A DNA stretch of 64,000 nucleotides from the NCBI RefSeq assembly GCF_030812785.1, contig NZ_JAUSTJ010000001.1, positions 1,550,001-1,614,000 of the forward strand, read 5' to 3'. A program made the translations under genes and the position numbers. This DNA comes from Sphingomonas kyeonggiensis. GTDB taxonomy: Bacteria; Pseudomonadota; Alphaproteobacteria; Sphingomonadales; Sphingomonadaceae. Under the pieces are notes generated by a model that worked only from the letters and a program-made list of their open reading frames with translations, was not told the origin of the DNA and searched no databases. Each line of letters opens with the position of its first letter. Within the stretch, counting starts at the first letter, position 1. Positions 37,992 through 49,436 of this stretch are shown piece by piece.

Positions 37992-38183
37992 TCAGGCGAT
38001 CGCGAGCAGTGCGTGCTTGATATCCTCGAGCGAACGGAATCGAACGAGGCCACCGGCTGGTCCCTCCGGATGCAGGGAGAGGGGAGATTGCAGCCGATCG
38101 CTTTCGATCGCTTCCACCAGTTTCTCCCACTCCGCCGGCGTCAGTGCGAAAAGAGTCGATACCTCACCGCCAATTTGTTTCAT
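37992..38183 (-). CDS. small hypothetical protein
   Basis: A 63-residue protein starting at the ATG at 38183 with GGGAG 6 bases upstream (MKQIGGEVSTLFALTPAEWEKLVEAIESDRLQ). No family recognised. It has an N-terminal helix, a LTPAEWEKLVEAI helix and a C-terminal FRSLEDIKHALLAI helix, consistent with a small globular protein. It is the most distal gene of a minus-strand group that includes the usg remnant. Very long autotransporter sequence ends 182 bases to its left. Confidence 0.55.
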   Translation of the reverse strand: MKQIGGEVSTLFALTPAEWEKLVEAIESDRLQSPLSLHPEGPAGGLVRFRSLEDIKHALLAIA

Positions 38184-38388
38184 TGCCACTCCCTGTCCTG
38201 TTTCCGCGAACCCGCCCAAGGCCAAGTTCGCGCCATCCGATGCCGAGGACGGCCGGTGCGTCCGCGCACCCCTCACCGTAGATCGCTTCTCATGCTACCA
38301 GCACCGGGCGGTCTGTCCGCCCCCAGGCCCTCGCCGGAGCCAACTCGGATCCGGCGCATTGGATTTCAAACACCCCGTCCACGACGCA

Positions 38389-38624
38389 TCACTCGGCAGG
38401 GCGAGTGCGCTGGTCATGCGCCACCCGGAGGAAATGGAGCGCCGCCGCGATTTGCTGGCGCCATTGATCGAGAAACTCGAACAGCGCCGGAAAGTCCGGC
38501 GCCCGATCGTTCTGCTGCCAGACGAACAACTGAAGCCGGAAGGGCGCGCCGGGCGGTAGTAACGGACCTCGGCGGCAGTGCGCCCATGGCCGTCCGACCG
38601 TGCCATGAAGATGTTGTCGGTCAT
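38389..38624 (-). pseudogene. usg: usg-family gene broken by one-base frameshift
   Basis: Reading from the ATG at 38624, the frame gives MTDNIFMARSDGHGRTAAEVRYYRPARP. The protein then continues only after a shift at about 38539-38541, as FRLQLFVWQQNDRAPDFPA followed by LFEFLDQWRQQIAAALHFL and RVAHDQRTRPAE with its stop at 38389-38391. The joined sequence matches the Usg family (TAEI.Y..P..P.LLQ.F.WQ..D.APDFP.L..FLDFW...I...VRVA). One base appears missing within the CGCCCTTCC run, so this is either a true pseudogene or a sequencing error in a homopolymer. It overlaps the upstream gene by 4 bases (ATGA). Confidence 0.6.
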
Positions 38625-38860
38625 CGTCCTACGCCATCTGCACGAATGTGCGGGAGACCGAGGTCACCCGAGGACCGCAGCGCCTTTTCGGCTCTCATTC
38701 GCCTCTTTGCGCCTAGTGGCACCCGCGGTGCCGGCACGCAGGGGCGCGCAGAGCTGTCGGAAGCCCAACGCGCCAGGATCGCGCGTTTCACTTCGGGCTC
38801 CGGGCTCGGGTGGTGCGCGAATTCGAACGGGTGAAGAATGCGGGAGACGGGTTGCGACAT
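38621..38860 (-). CDS. small conserved protein, HPxEF...AILASWAS type
   Basis: A 79-residue protein starting at the ATG at 38860 behind a near-perfect AAGGAGG ribosome-binding site 9 bases away. The N-terminus SRILHPFEFAHHPSPEPEVKRAILARWASDSSARPCVPAPR resembles a widespread small alphaproteobacterial protein of unknown function with the pattern HPxEF...xxKRAILAxWASDxxA. It overlaps the broken usg gene by 4 bases, so the two were one operon. The family assignment rests on memory of the pattern. Confidence 0.65.
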   Translation of the reverse strand: MSQPVSRILHPFEFAHHPSPEPEVKRAILARWASDSSARPCVPAPRVPLGAKRRMRAEKALRSSGDLGLPHIRADGVGR

Positions 38861-38913
38861 GATCGTCCTCCTTTCCTTGGTCGCTCCTTTCTCGTGGCCT
38901 TCTGGCCGGGCAG

Positions 38914-38942
38914 AATTTTGGTGGATTGCGCGCCCTCGTCAA
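38914..38942 (-). promoter_or_regulatory. possible promoter of minus-strand small operon
   Basis: On the minus strand, TTGACG (38937-38942) is followed after 17 bases by AAAATT (38914-38919), 54 bases before the ATG at 38860. The spacing fits a sigma-70 or heat-shock type promoter; the -10 box is poor. It is back-to-back with the groES promoter region. Confidence 0.35.
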
Positions 38943-39024
38943 GGGCTTGGCTTGCGCCAGGTGTCCAGGATCGGAGGGTTTTATGCCGCGTTCTCACCGG
39001 GTGAAAAAAATCGGCGCTCCGGGT

Positions 39025-39052
39025 CTTGAACGGAAAAATCGAGGTTCCTAAT
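39025..39052 (+). promoter_or_regulatory. RpoH-like heat-shock promoter of groESL
   Basis: CTTGAA (39025-39030), 16 bases, then CCTAAT (39047-39052), resembling the alphaproteobacterial RpoH consensus CTTG...CCTATxT. It lies 73 bases before the groES start. No CIRCE operator (TTAGCACTC-N9-GAGTGCTAA) is seen in the region, so HrcA control is unlikely here. Confidence 0.45.
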
Positions 39053-39124
39053 TCGCCGCCGCCCGCCGCTGCTAGGGAGCGTCGGGCACATTGACATCAT
39101 GCTTTTGCAACTGGAGGTTTTGCC

Positions 39125-41111
<1,987 letters not shown>

Positions 41112-41117
41112 GCGCTT

Positions 41118-41146
41118 GGGCCCGGCCGCTTGGCCGGGCCCATTTT
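41118..41146 (+). terminator. rho-independent terminator after groEL
   Basis: A perfect 10-base inverted repeat GGGCCCGGCC / GGCCGGGCCC (41118-41127 and 41132-41141) with a GCTT loop, followed by ATTTTG. It begins 6 bases after the groEL stop. Confidence 0.85.
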
Positions 41147-41897
41147 GAATGGACGCACATCTTACCGTCCCTGGGGCGATATGGCCGCGAAATATCGGCC
41201 GGCCATCCCTTGGGTCGTCGAAAGGAAAGCGGCCGCACGGCCCACATGGGCGCCGGAGCCAAGGCGGGCACCCATGGTCGGGACCACCGATCGCGAGATC
41301 AGCAGCGACAGCGGATTGCGTGAGCCCTTGATCCAGGAACCCGACAAGGGCGGATCGCAGGAAGAATTCAAGCCAGGGAGAAAGCCGGACAGGACGCGAG
41401 GGCAAACTACACGTCCTGTCCGGATACAGGGACGGTGGTGACCGGACCCCATATGCGATGCCGTCTCCTTCCCAACGATGCGGCGCGGCTGCGGTTCCGG
41501 CCGCTGACCGGCGGCCCCAGGGCCGGCTGAGATAGCCCGCCTGCCTGACCCGGGTTGAAGCAGGGGAACATGCTTCTAATACGGCCCGCCGGACTTCGCG
41601 ACCTCGGCGCGCCTCCGCGCAGCGCGTTCAGCCCTGCGCCGCTCTTGGCCAAAGCACCGATTTTCGCGCCTGATCGCGACGACGGTTTATCGCATCTCTA
41701 TTTCGTGGCCCTCCGCGTTCGGGCGGCGGGATGAAGGAGGGGTTGCGATCGCCGAGCCCGGCACCGGAAGCGGGCGGCTTGAACTAGGCCGCAGACTCAT
41801 AAATGCGGCCTTTCGGCAAACGCTCCAATGTCGGCCGTTGAGCGAAGAGGCGGCCGATCCAGAAGCGGTCAGGCTGTAAACGCCCCAATAACAGGCG
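41147..41897. other. 751-base region without a convincing gene
   Basis: No frame here has a credible start, ribosome-binding site and codon use. It includes a diverged copy of a dispersed repeat at 41783-41842 (CTAGGCCGCAGACTCATAAA...), whose partner lies at 62408-62475. Remaining sequence between 41150 and 41780 is featureless to my eye. Confidence 0.5.
41783..41842. repeat. dispersed intergenic repeat, copy A
   Basis: About 60 bases, CTAGGCCGCAGACTCATAAA then a CGGCC/GGCAAACGCT/TGTCGG stretch, aligning with copy B at 62408-62475 (CTAGGCCGTAAACTCATAAA...). Both copies sit in non-coding DNA. The origin is unknown; it may be a REP-like or inactive mobile element end typical of sphingomonad genomes. 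Confidence 0.5.
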
Positions 41898-42131
41898 CTA
41901 TGTTTGTGACTGGCAGTCGCGAGGGTTGCCGCCTCCAAGCCTATTACTCCCGAGGTACCGGGCTGACATGCCAACCTCGCGCATCGCGCGCGCGGCCTCT
42001 CCAGCACGAAGCAGACATAGGGTCGCCAGCCAAGCGTGATGGCGTGCCTCGGATTGACCGCCCATTTCTTCCGCGGCCTGAAAATGACGATCCGCCAAGG
42101 CACTATAATAATCCACTGCATCGATCTTCAT
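41898..42131 (-). CDS. small hypothetical helical protein
   Basis: A 77-residue protein from the ATG at 42131 (MKIDAVDYYSALADRHFQAAEEMGGQSEARHHAWLATLCLLRAGEAARAMREVG), preceded by GGAG. The pattern of an acidic-aromatic start (DYY) and helices rich in A, R, H and E resembles short uncharacterised sphingomonad proteins. No domain or function is assigned. It is read opposite to the GAF protein to its right. Confidence 0.5.
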   Translation of the reverse strand: MKIDAVDYYSALADRHFQAAEEMGGQSEARHHAWLATLCLLRAGEAARAMREVGMSARYLGSNRLGGGNPRDCQSQT

Positions 42132-42304
42132 GGCATGCTCCAGTGCCCCATTTCATTTCACCGTTCTCAAGCAACAACCCAGCTTAGATGAGCCGATGCG
42201 AGCTAGTCTCATGCACACGCCATGTTTTTCAAATCTGTAAGATTGCACCCGTTACATTACTGAGTTGCTCAGGAATGCTTTGTTACGTGACATCGCCCCT
42301 GCTC

Positions 42305-43012
42305 ATGAATTGGGCAAAATACTCAACCCAGGGGCGTCGGGATCGATTAAGGAATTTCGAATTGATCGAACAGGCTCGCGCATGTAACCAAGCGGAACTC
42401 GCAGAGCTGCGGCGTCAGGCGCGCGTGCTGACGAGCGGCGTGTTTGGCATGAGCGGCGACGCCGAGCTCTCCCAAATCGTTGAGCGGGTCGCCGCAGAGA
42501 CCGGTTTTCCCTTTTCTGCAGTGTCTATCGTGGACCGCTCGACTCTGTGGCTGGCCGTCGCCTACGGCTTCGATCCCAGGGAGTTCGCCAGGCCCGACAG
42601 CTTCTGCGACGCCGCGATTGGAGTTCGCAATTACGCGCCTTTGTGTGTCCCCGATGCTTGGCACGAGCCACGCTTCAAGTTCGCTCCCGCCGTGCTCGAG
42701 ATGAACGTGCGTGCCTATTTCGCCGCACCTCTGGTTACCAGCGATGGCTTTGCGCTGGGTACATTATGCCTTCTGGACCAGAAACCCAGGACCATGGACG
42801 CGAACGGCCTCGAACTCCTGAAATCCCTCGCAAGCCAGGCGACCGAGGTGATCGAGCGCGAGGCAAACGCGCTGGCATACGCCAAACATGCCATGGCCGA
42901 GCTCAGTACCCGTATCCGCTTCGCAGTTGCGGACCAGAATGACTCTGAGGTGGCCGTGCTCGACGAGGAACTTCGTCGGATGGAGGCGAAATTTGGGACT
43001 CATTGGAAATAG
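42305..43012 (+). CDS. GAF-domain protein
   Basis: A soluble GAF-domain sensor. Residues about 50-200 of this reading include FPFSAVSIVDRSTLWLAVAYGFDPREFARPDSFCDAAIG and NVRAYFAAPLVTSDGFALGTLCLLDQKPR, the classic GAF fold, followed by a C-terminal helix (AMAELSTRIRFAVADQNDSEVAVLDEEL). The start is uncertain: an ATG at 42188 is open but lies in AT-rich DNA without a ribosome-binding site, and a TTG at 42362 has AAGGA 8 bases upstream. It stands opposite the hybrid kinase at 43206 and may modulate it or a diguanylate cyclase; no output domain is present. Confidence 0.75.
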   Translation: MNWAKYSTQGRRDRLRNFELIEQARACNQAELAELRRQARVLTSGVFGMSGDAELSQIVERVAAETGFPFSAVSIVDRSTLWLAVAYGFDPREFARPDSFCDAAIGVRNYAPLCVPDAWHEPRFKFAPAVLEMNVRAYFAAPLVTSDGFALGTLCLLDQKPRTMDANGLELLKSLASQATEVIEREANALAYAKHAMAELSTRIRFAVADQNDSEVAVLDEELRRMEAKFGTHWK

Positions 43013-43205
43013 AAGCTCTGGCGCTGGCCGCGTGTAGCGCGCAAGAACGGCTGCCTTTTCGGGGATACGCCGGGAACTGTCGGGCGGCAGTCCACCCAAT
43101 CAGCCGATTGACCGGGGATGCCGAATGCAGTCGTTTGTCGGTTCACGACCTGGCCTGCATGCTGCGTGGGATCCGAGTCTCGCGGCGTGCCGGAGGGACA
43201 CCAGA

Positions 43206-46139
43206 TTAGAGGCCAATTCCGGCCAGCGCATCCTGCAGTTCGCTCGCGCGAAACGGCTTGGTCAGCCGTGGCAGGTCGGGGGCAATCCCTTCGACATCGG
43301 CATAGCCCGACACGATCAGGCAGGGGAGCCCAGGCCGTATCCTCCCTACTGCCCTGACGAGCTGGGTCCCGTCCATGCCCGCCATGAGATGATCGGTCAC
43401 GAGCAGGGCGAAATGCTCGCCCGCCTTGAGCAGGTTGAGTGCTGCCTGCGCCGATTCCGCCTCCACCACGTCGAACCCGCATTCCTCGAGCATGTGCGCC
43501 GTACTCGCACGAACTGCTTCCTCGTCATCGACGAGCAACGCCGTACCCCGCGGTCCGGCGCGAGCGATGGCCTCGTCGGAGCCGGCGGGCGACGGTATCG
43601 CGGCCTCCGCTGCGGCTGGAAGCCAGATCTCGACGTTCGTGCCGAGTCCCGGCGTGCTGAGGATGCGAAGGCCGCCGCCCAGCTGCTGCGCCAGTCCGTG
43701 AACCATTGAGAGCCCGAGACCCGTGCCTTTCCCAATCCCCTTGGTGGAGAAGAAGGGCTCGATGGCGCGCGCCAGCGTGTCCGAGTCCATACCAATCCCG
43801 CTGTCGGCCACCGAGATCATCACGTAGCGGCCGGGCCGCAGTTCGCCTTGCTCCTTGCCGCGCACGTCCCGCACGGTGGCGCCGATGCGAAGCGTCCCGC
43901 CCTCGGGCATCGCGTCGCGCGCGTTCACGCTCAGGTTCAACAGGGCCATCTCGACCTGGTTATAATCCGCCATCGCTGCGGGCAGATCGCTGGCCGCCTC
44001 GACCCGCACCTGAATCTGCGGGCCCGTCGTGCTCGCGATCAGGTCGCCCATGCCGGCGACCAGCGCACCTACGTCGATGGCGGTCGGCTGGAGCGGCTGG
44101 CGCCGCGCAAAGGCGAGCAGGCGCTGCACGAGGGTCCGCGCCCGCTCCGCCGACTGCAGCGCGCCCGCCACGAGCCGCTGCTCGCGCTCGTTGCCGAGCT
44201 GCTTGCGGCTGAGCAAGTCCAGCGAGCCGATGATGGGCGTCAGCAGATTGTTGAAGTCATGGGCCACGCCGCCGGTGAGCTGGCCGAGTGCCTCGACTTT
44301 CTGGGACTGGCGCAGCTGCTCTTCCGCCTGGGACAGCCGTCGCTGCTCGGCCATCCGCTCGGTGACGTCGTGCACGATCTGATAGGCGCCGATCCGCTGG
44401 CCCGAGCGGTCGCGCAGCACATTGAAGGTGATCTCGAAGAAGCGTCGCTCGCGCCCCGGGTCTCCGAATTCCTCGACCATGGTGAATTCCTCACCGGCCA
44501 GCGCGCGTCCCCAGGTCCGGCGCACCTGCTCGCGATGCTCCGGCAGGTGATCGAGCGCGTCGAGCATCGAGGTGCCGACGCTGGGCCGGATGCCATAGAC
44601 GGCCTCGAAGGCCTTGGCGGCGGCGCGGTTCACCGCCAGCCAGCGATAGTCGAGATCGGCGACGAGGATGATCGCCGTGGTGTTCTCGACCACGTCGGCG
44701 AGCAGCTTGCGCTCGGCCAGTCCCTCGGCGACGCGTTGCTCGAGCGTCTGGTTCAGCTCGAGCAGCGCGCGCTCGGTCCGCTTGCGCGTCGTGATGTCGA
44801 TCGCGGTGCCGATGATACGGACGCACCTGTCCCCTTCGAAGACGCCGCGGCCTTTTGCGGCGACCCAGCGGACGATACCGTCCTCCTTGCCGATCGTGCG
44901 ATACTCGACGTCGTAAAGGGCACGCCGCGCCGGATCGGCGGCGGCGCCATAGGCCGCCACGGTCGCCTCAAAGTCCTCAGGGTGCAGCCCGGCGTAGAAA
45001 TCCTTCATCGAGACAGGCACATCGGGAGAGATGCCGAACATCCCCTTCACCCGCGCCGGCCAGAACAGGGTGTCCGCGACCGTGTCGACGTCCCACTGCC
45101 CGATTTCGGCGGCATCCAGCGCCAGGCGAAGTTGCTCCTCGCTCGCGCGAAGATTGGCCTCGGCCGCGACCCGCTCGACATGTGCCCAGGATCGGCTCGT
45201 GACTTCGCGCATCACGGTCAGGTCATACTCGCTCCAGCGACGCGGCACTCTGTCATGGATGGCCATCAGGGCGGTCAGGCGGCCGTTCTTCACCAGCGGC
45301 ATGCAAAGGGTGGCGGCGACACCGATGTCCTGGAAGGTCCTGGCCTCCTCGGGCGCGATTTCGACAAGGTTGTCGTTGATGACCAGCGGCCGGCCGGCGC
45401 CCAGCTCGCCGACCGCCAGCCGTCCGAAATCGGCCAGGCTGTAATGGCCCAGGATCGAAGGCGAGCCTTCGGCATGCCAGTTGCCGCGAATGGTGAAGCC
45501 ATCCGCATCGGGATCCATGTCGGCATAGGCGCAGTTGGTGACGGACAGGTGCGACGCGATCATGCGCACGGTGACCGACAGGACCTGCTGCGCGTCCTGC
45601 AGCGGCGCGACCGCCTGGCCTAGCTCGTCCAGGAAGCGATAGAGTTCCTCGCTCCGCGCAAGCCGCCGCTCGGCAAGAATCCGCTGGGTGATATCGAAGA
45701 CCAGCGCGAGCATGCCAACCGCCCGGCCGGTCGCATCGCGCACGGGAAGATATTCCAGGTCCATCCAGACCTGTTCGGGGCGGCCATGCCGCCAGAGCTC
45801 CAGCTCCTGGGCGTGAAAGCTGAGGGATTCGCCCCGCATCGCGGCATCCAGCACGCGCGCATTGAACGCGTGCGCCTCGGGCCAGACATCGAGCAGCTTG
45901 CCGCCGAGCGCCGCGGGATGGCGCGGGCCGCAGATCTCCGCATAGCCGTCATTGTAGAGGAGGACGCCGTCCGGCCCCCAGAGCAGGGCCATGGGCACGG
46001 GGGACGCCAGCACGATCTGGACATGGGCGAGCAGCGCGCTCGGCCAGTCCTCGATGGCGCCGAGCGGCGTTGCGCGCCAGTCCATCGAGCGAATGCGCTC
46101 GCCGGTATCCCCGCCGCCAACAAGGCCGGAAGATGTCAC
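43206..46139 (-). CDS. PAS/GAF hybrid histidine kinase
   Basis: A 977-residue sensor kinase with a receiver. Order: PAS (residues about 40-155), GAF (165-320), PAS with PAC (335-460), PAS (475-615), HisKA with His near 625 in [11 protein letters not shown], the HATPase domain ([37 protein letters not shown]), and a C-terminal receiver with Asp near 915 in [13 protein letters not shown]. No membrane segments, so it is cytoplasmic. This HDFNNLL kinase class with attached receiver resembles CckA-type regulators. The partner regulators are not in the window. Confidence 0.9.
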   Translation of the reverse strand: MTSSGLVGGGDTGERIRSMDWRATPLGAIEDWPSALLAHVQIVLASPVPMALLWGPDGVLLYNDGYAEICGPRHPAALGGKLLDVWPEAHAFNARVLDAAMRGESLSFHAQELELWRHGRPEQVWMDLEYLPVRDATGRAVGMLALVFDITQRILAERRLARSEELYRFLDELGQAVAPLQDAQQVLSVTVRMIASHLSVTNCAYADMDPDADGFTIRGNWHAEGSPSILGHYSLADFGRLAVGELGAGRPLVINDNLVEIAPEEARTFQDIGVAATLCMPLVKNGRLTALMAIHDRVPRRWSEYDLTVMREVTSRSWAHVERVAAEANLRASEEQLRLALDAAEIGQWDVDTVADTLFWPARVKGMFGISPDVPVSMKDFYAGLHPEDFEATVAAYGAAADPARRALYDVEYRTIGKEDGIVRWVAAKGRGVFEGDRCVRIIGTAIDITTRKRTERALLELNQTLEQRVAEGLAERKLLADVVENTTAIILVADLDYRWLAVNRAAAKAFEAVYGIRPSVGTSMLDALDHLPEHREQVRRTWGRALAGEEFTMVEEFGDPGRERRFFEITFNVLRDRSGQRIGAYQIVHDVTERMAEQRRLSQAEEQLRQSQKVEALGQLTGGVAHDFNNLLTPIIGSLDLLSRKQLGNEREQRLVAGALQSAERARTLVQRLLAFARRQPLQPTAIDVGALVAGMGDLIASTTGPQIQVRVEAASDLPAAMADYNQVEMALLNLSVNARDAMPEGGTLRIGATVRDVRGKEQGELRPGRYVMISVADSGIGMDSDTLARAIEPFFSTKGIGKGTGLGLSMVHGLAQQLGGGLRILSTPGLGTNVEIWLPAAAEAAIPSPAGSDEAIARAGPRGTALLVDDEEAVRASTAHMLEECGFDVVEAESAQAALNLLKAGEHFALLVTDHLMAGMDGTQLVRAVGRIRPGLPCLIVSGYADVEGIAPDLPRLTKPFRASELQDALAGIGL

Positions 46140-46344
46140 GATCTCGCTATCCCCCCTGGCCGGCGCGATCGCCTGCCGCCGATCCGCTCTTTGTTACAGC
46201 GTCGCGGTCCATGCGCCAGCGAGGCGCGCTGGCCCATCGCCGGGACAAGTCCGGGCGCGGGCGCGCGGCGGCCCGGATGCGGACCACCAGGCGGCAGGCA
46301 TCCTCTGAAACGCCGCCTTGGCGTCCAGCGCGCATACCACACCC

Positions 46345-48054
46345 TCAGCCTTCCTTGTGGCCGAAGCCCCGTTCGACGGGACGTTCGCCGGGTGAATGGC
46401 GATCAAGCGCCACCCGGATGCGATCCGCCAGTTCCTGGCGGCGATAGGGCTTGCCGATCACGTCGAGACGGCTGCCCCGCGGAATGTCCGCGACCAGGTC
46501 CTCGTTATAGCCGGTGGTCATCAGGATGGGCGTTTCGGGCCGCAGCGCATGGAATTGCTCGACCAGTTCCAGGCCGCTCATGCCGCCAGGCATCACGATG
46601 TCGGTAAACAGGAGGTCGACCGGACGGTCTCCCAGCAGCGCCAAAGCTTCTTCGCCGCTCGATACGACCAGCACCGTGTAGCCGAGCGCCTCCAGCTGCT
46701 CCTGGGCAAGTGCGCGGACATCGTCGCTGTCCTCGACAAGCAGGATCGTCTCGCTGCCACCGGTGCTCGCCTTGTCGACACGCGGCGCGGGCGCGGCGAC
46801 GCTCTGCGTTCCGGCCACCGGGAACAGCATGCGCACGGTGGTGCCGCGCCCCGGCTCGGAATCGATCTCGAGGCGCCCGCGCGACTGCTGGAGGAATCCG
46901 TGGACCATCGCGAGGCCGAGCCCGGTACCCCGCTCGCTGCCCTTGGTGGTGAAGAAGGGTTCGGTGGCGCGCTGGCGCACCTCCTCGCTCATGCCACTGC
47001 CCTCGTCGGTGATCGCGAGCACGACATAGTCGCCCTCGGGCAGCTGATGCGCGGCGGCATTGCCGTTGAGCTTCCACAGTTCGGTCGCGATCGTCACCTT
47101 GCCGCCCTGGGGCATGGCGTCGCGCGCGTTGAGCAGGACATTGAGGACGGCCATCTCGAGATGCGTCGCATCGATGTCGATCTCGGGCAGCCGGCGCTCG
47201 AGCGCAGTGACCAGGCGAACCTGCGCGCCGACGGTGTTGTCGATGAGGTCGCCGAACTCGTGGATCAGGGTGTTGAGGTCGGTCCGCCTGGGCTCGAGGC
47301 GGGTCTTGCGGGCGAAGGCGAGCAGCTGGCGGGTCAGGCGCGAGCCTCGATCGGCGGCGCGCGCCGCGTTGGCGACCAGCCGGTGCTGCCGATCGGTGAG
47401 CGCGTCGCCCTGCAGCATGTCGAGGTTGCCGGCGACGACCTGGAGCAGGTTATTGAAGTCGTGCGCGAGCCCGGCGGTGAGCTGGCCGATGGCCTCCATC
47501 TTCTGCGCTTGGCGGAAGGCCTGCTCGGAGGAACGACGGCGCGTCACGTCGAGCTGGCTGGCGAAGAAATATATCAGCTGGCCGTCGGCATCGTAGACGG
47601 GAGCGACGAACACCGCGTTCCAGAAGGCCGAGCCGTCGCGGCGATAGTTGAGGATCTCGATCGATATCGCTTCCTCGGCGGCGATCGCATCGCGCAGCTC
47701 GCGGACGGTCTCGCGATCGGTGTCGGTGCCCTGCAGGAAGCGGCAATTGCGGCCAACGACCTCGGCCTCTTCATAACCGGTCAGGTCGAGAAAGGCCTTG
47801 TTCGAGAAGACGATCGGATTGTCGTCCTGCCGGGGGTCGGTCAGGATCATCGGCATGCGCGTCATCTGGAGCGCCGCGAAGAACACGGTGCCGCGCTGGT
47901 CGAGGCCGGGCTCGGCAACGGTCGAGCGCTTCCAGTGCTGCTGCCCCTTGTTGCCCGTGGGGCTGTACGACGTGGGGTCCTTGAGATTGCCCGCCGGCTC
48001 GCCGGTCGCTTCCTGGGCAGTGTCGGCTTCGCCGCTGTCCTTGCTGCTCACCAT
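46345..48054 (-). CDS. LOV-domain hybrid histidine kinase (blue light)
   Basis: A 569-residue photosensory kinase from the ATG at 48054, with GAGG just upstream. A LOV domain (residues about 55-170) carries the flavin-adduct cysteine in GRNCRFLQG (Cys about 104) and the NYRRDGSAFWN motif. The HisKA has His near 200 ([11 protein letters not shown]), then a HATPase domain (NARDAMPQGG, DEGSGMSEE, ERGTGLGLAMVHGF) and a receiver with Asp near 487 (LLFTDIVMPGGMSG). It should bind FMN and respond to blue light. It lies 205 bases upstream of the other hybrid kinase on the same strand. Confidence 0.93.
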   Translation of the reverse strand: MVSSKDSGEADTAQEATGEPAGNLKDPTSYSPTGNKGQQHWKRSTVAEPGLDQRGTVFFAALQMTRMPMILTDPRQDDNPIVFSNKAFLDLTGYEEAEVVGRNCRFLQGTDTDRETVRELRDAIAAEEAISIEILNYRRDGSAFWNAVFVAPVYDADGQLIYFFASQLDVTRRRSSEQAFRQAQKMEAIGQLTAGLAHDFNNLLQVVAGNLDMLQGDALTDRQHRLVANAARAADRGSRLTRQLLAFARKTRLEPRRTDLNTLIHEFGDLIDNTVGAQVRLVTALERRLPEIDIDATHLEMAVLNVLLNARDAMPQGGKVTIATELWKLNGNAAAHQLPEGDYVVLAITDEGSGMSEEVRQRATEPFFTTKGSERGTGLGLAMVHGFLQQSRGRLEIDSEPGRGTTVRMLFPVAGTQSVAAPAPRVDKASTGGSETILLVEDSDDVRALAQEQLEALGYTVLVVSSGEEALALLGDRPVDLLFTDIVMPGGMSGLELVEQFHALRPETPILMTTGYNEDLVADIPRGSRLDVIGKPYRRQELADRIRVALDRHSPGERPVERGFGHKEG

Positions 48055-48268
48055 TGTCCTCGAAGAAAAGTCTATGGCAAGAATGTTCCCGGAGCGTTTC
48101 GGTTTCCATGCGCGCGCAAATCCGCCGCAAGGTCCGCCACGGGCGACCGCCATCGAACCGGGAGACCGACACCGCCGCGGGCCTTCCCCGCAAGGCGGGG
48201 CCTCACGCGAGAATCGTGGCGCACCCGCCGGAAGGGCTTTCGCCGCCGGCATGCCCCGCTATCAGCCG

Positions 48269-48514
48269 GCCATGGCAAAGTACGATCCCCTCCGCGATCA
48301 CCTCAAGTCCGATGGCAGGCCGCTGATCACCCTCTCGTTCACGACCATCTCCCGCCTGGTCGGCGGCCTGCCTGATTCCGCCTCGGACTACCGGTCGTGG
48401 TGGTCCAACCAGCGAGGCAGTTCGCGCTATGTCCAGGCGCGCGCCTGGCGCGATGCCGGCTATATCGCCGAGCCGGACCTGATGAGCCAGATGGTGCTGT
48501 TTCGCAGGGGCTGA
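48269..48514 (+). CDS. DUF7662-type small protein
   Basis: An 81-residue protein from the ATG at 48269 (MAKYDPLRDHLKSDGRPLITLSFTTISRLVGGLPDSASDYRSWWSNQRGSS), with a second ATG at 48248 possible. The DPLRDHL...ITLSF..I...G..LP.SA..YR.WWSN...ARAW..AG pattern is a small domain found alone or at protein ends in many bacteria; I believe it is DUF7662. Function is unknown. It is divergent from the LOV kinase gene, sharing a 214-base gap. Confidence 0.7.
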   Translation, partial: AMAKYDPLRDHLKSDGRPLITLSFTTISRLVGGLPDSASDYRSWWSNQRGSSRYVQARAWRDAGYIAEPDLMSQMVLFRRG

Positions 48515-48597
48515 TCCCGGCGCCTGCCCCCGCCGTTTCGGCTTGGGCAATGTCCGGGCACGGGGAACGAAGGCATGGCACCGGCATTGTCCTGACG

Positions 48598-49434
48598 ATG
48601 ACGTCGTTGGCGGCACAACTGAACCGGGACTATGCGATCGGGCTGGCACGTGCCTTTGCCGGTGCGATCCTTTTCGGGCTGCCGCTGCTGATGACGATGG
48701 AGATGTGGGCGATCGGCCTGCACATCGCGCCGGCGCGCCTGTTGCTGTTCCTGCTCTTCAACTTCGCGGTGCTGGTGGTGCTGTCGCGCTTCGGGGGCTT
48801 CGAGCGGACCGCGACGCTGACCGAGGACGTGCTCGATGCCCTGGCGGCCCAGGCGGTCGGCATGATCGCCTCGATCGCGATCCTCGCCCTGTTCGGGCTC
48901 CTGCGCCTAGATCTCCCGTTCGACGCCGCGCTCGGGCAGGTCGCGATCCAGTGCGTGCCCGCCAGCTTCGGCGCGATGATCGCGCGCAAGCAACTGGGCT
49001 CGGGCGAAGGGGACGAGGACGAGAGCCTTGCGCATCGATCGGCCGGCTATGCCGGGCAATTGTTCCTGATGCTCACGGGCGCGCTGTTCTTCGCCTTCAA
49101 CGTCGCACCGACCGAGGAGATGATATTGATCGCGTACAAGATGAGCGCCGGACATGCCCTGGCGCTCGTTCTCGCCTCGCTCGTTCTGCTGCACATCCTG
49201 GTGTTCACGGTCGGACTGGCGGGACAGGAAGCCGGCCCGGAAGGCGCTGCGCCCCTGCGCCTGTTCCTGGTCTTTACCGTTCCCGGCTATGCCATCGCGC
49301 TGCTGGTCAGCCTCTATGTGCTTTGGACCTTCGGCAGCCTCGACGGGCAGGACAGCTTCACCATCGCGCGCATCGTCGTCGTGCTCGGCTTTCCCGCCGC
49401 GACCGGGGCCGCGATCGCGCGGCTGGTGGTCTGA
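48598..49434 (+). CDS. TIGR02587-type integral membrane protein
   Basis: A 278-residue polytopic protein with about seven hydrophobic segments (for example AIGLARAFAGAILFGLPLLM, ARLLLFLLFNFAVLVVL, AVGMIASIAILALFGLL, ALALVLASLVLLHILVF, FLVFTVPGYAIALLVSLYVLW). It matches the TIGR02587 family, always paired with TIGR02588, the next gene 3 bases on. The pair is of unknown function; I recall it in rhizobia and cyanobacteria. It is probably a small membrane complex. Confidence 0.8.
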   Translation: MTSLAAQLNRDYAIGLARAFAGAILFGLPLLMTMEMWAIGLHIAPARLLLFLLFNFAVLVVLSRFGGFERTATLTEDVLDALAAQAVGMIASIAILALFGLLRLDLPFDAALGQVAIQCVPASFGAMIARKQLGSGEGDEDESLAHRSAGYAGQLFLMLTGALFFAFNVAPTEEMILIAYKMSAGHALALVLASLVLLHILVFTVGLAGQEAGPEGAAPLRLFLVFTVPGYAIALLVSLYVLWTFGSLDGQDSFTIARIVVVLGFPAATGAAIARLVV

Positions 49435-49436
49435 CC

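Noticed and set aside
38943..39124. Search for a CIRCE operator before groES
   Set aside because: No TTAGCACTC-N9-GAGTGCTAA-like repeat is present.
41687..42121. A 144-codon minus-strand frame overlapping the small gene at 41898-42131
   Set aside because: Part of it is produced by the dispersed repeat, and the smaller frame has the better ribosome-binding site and composition.
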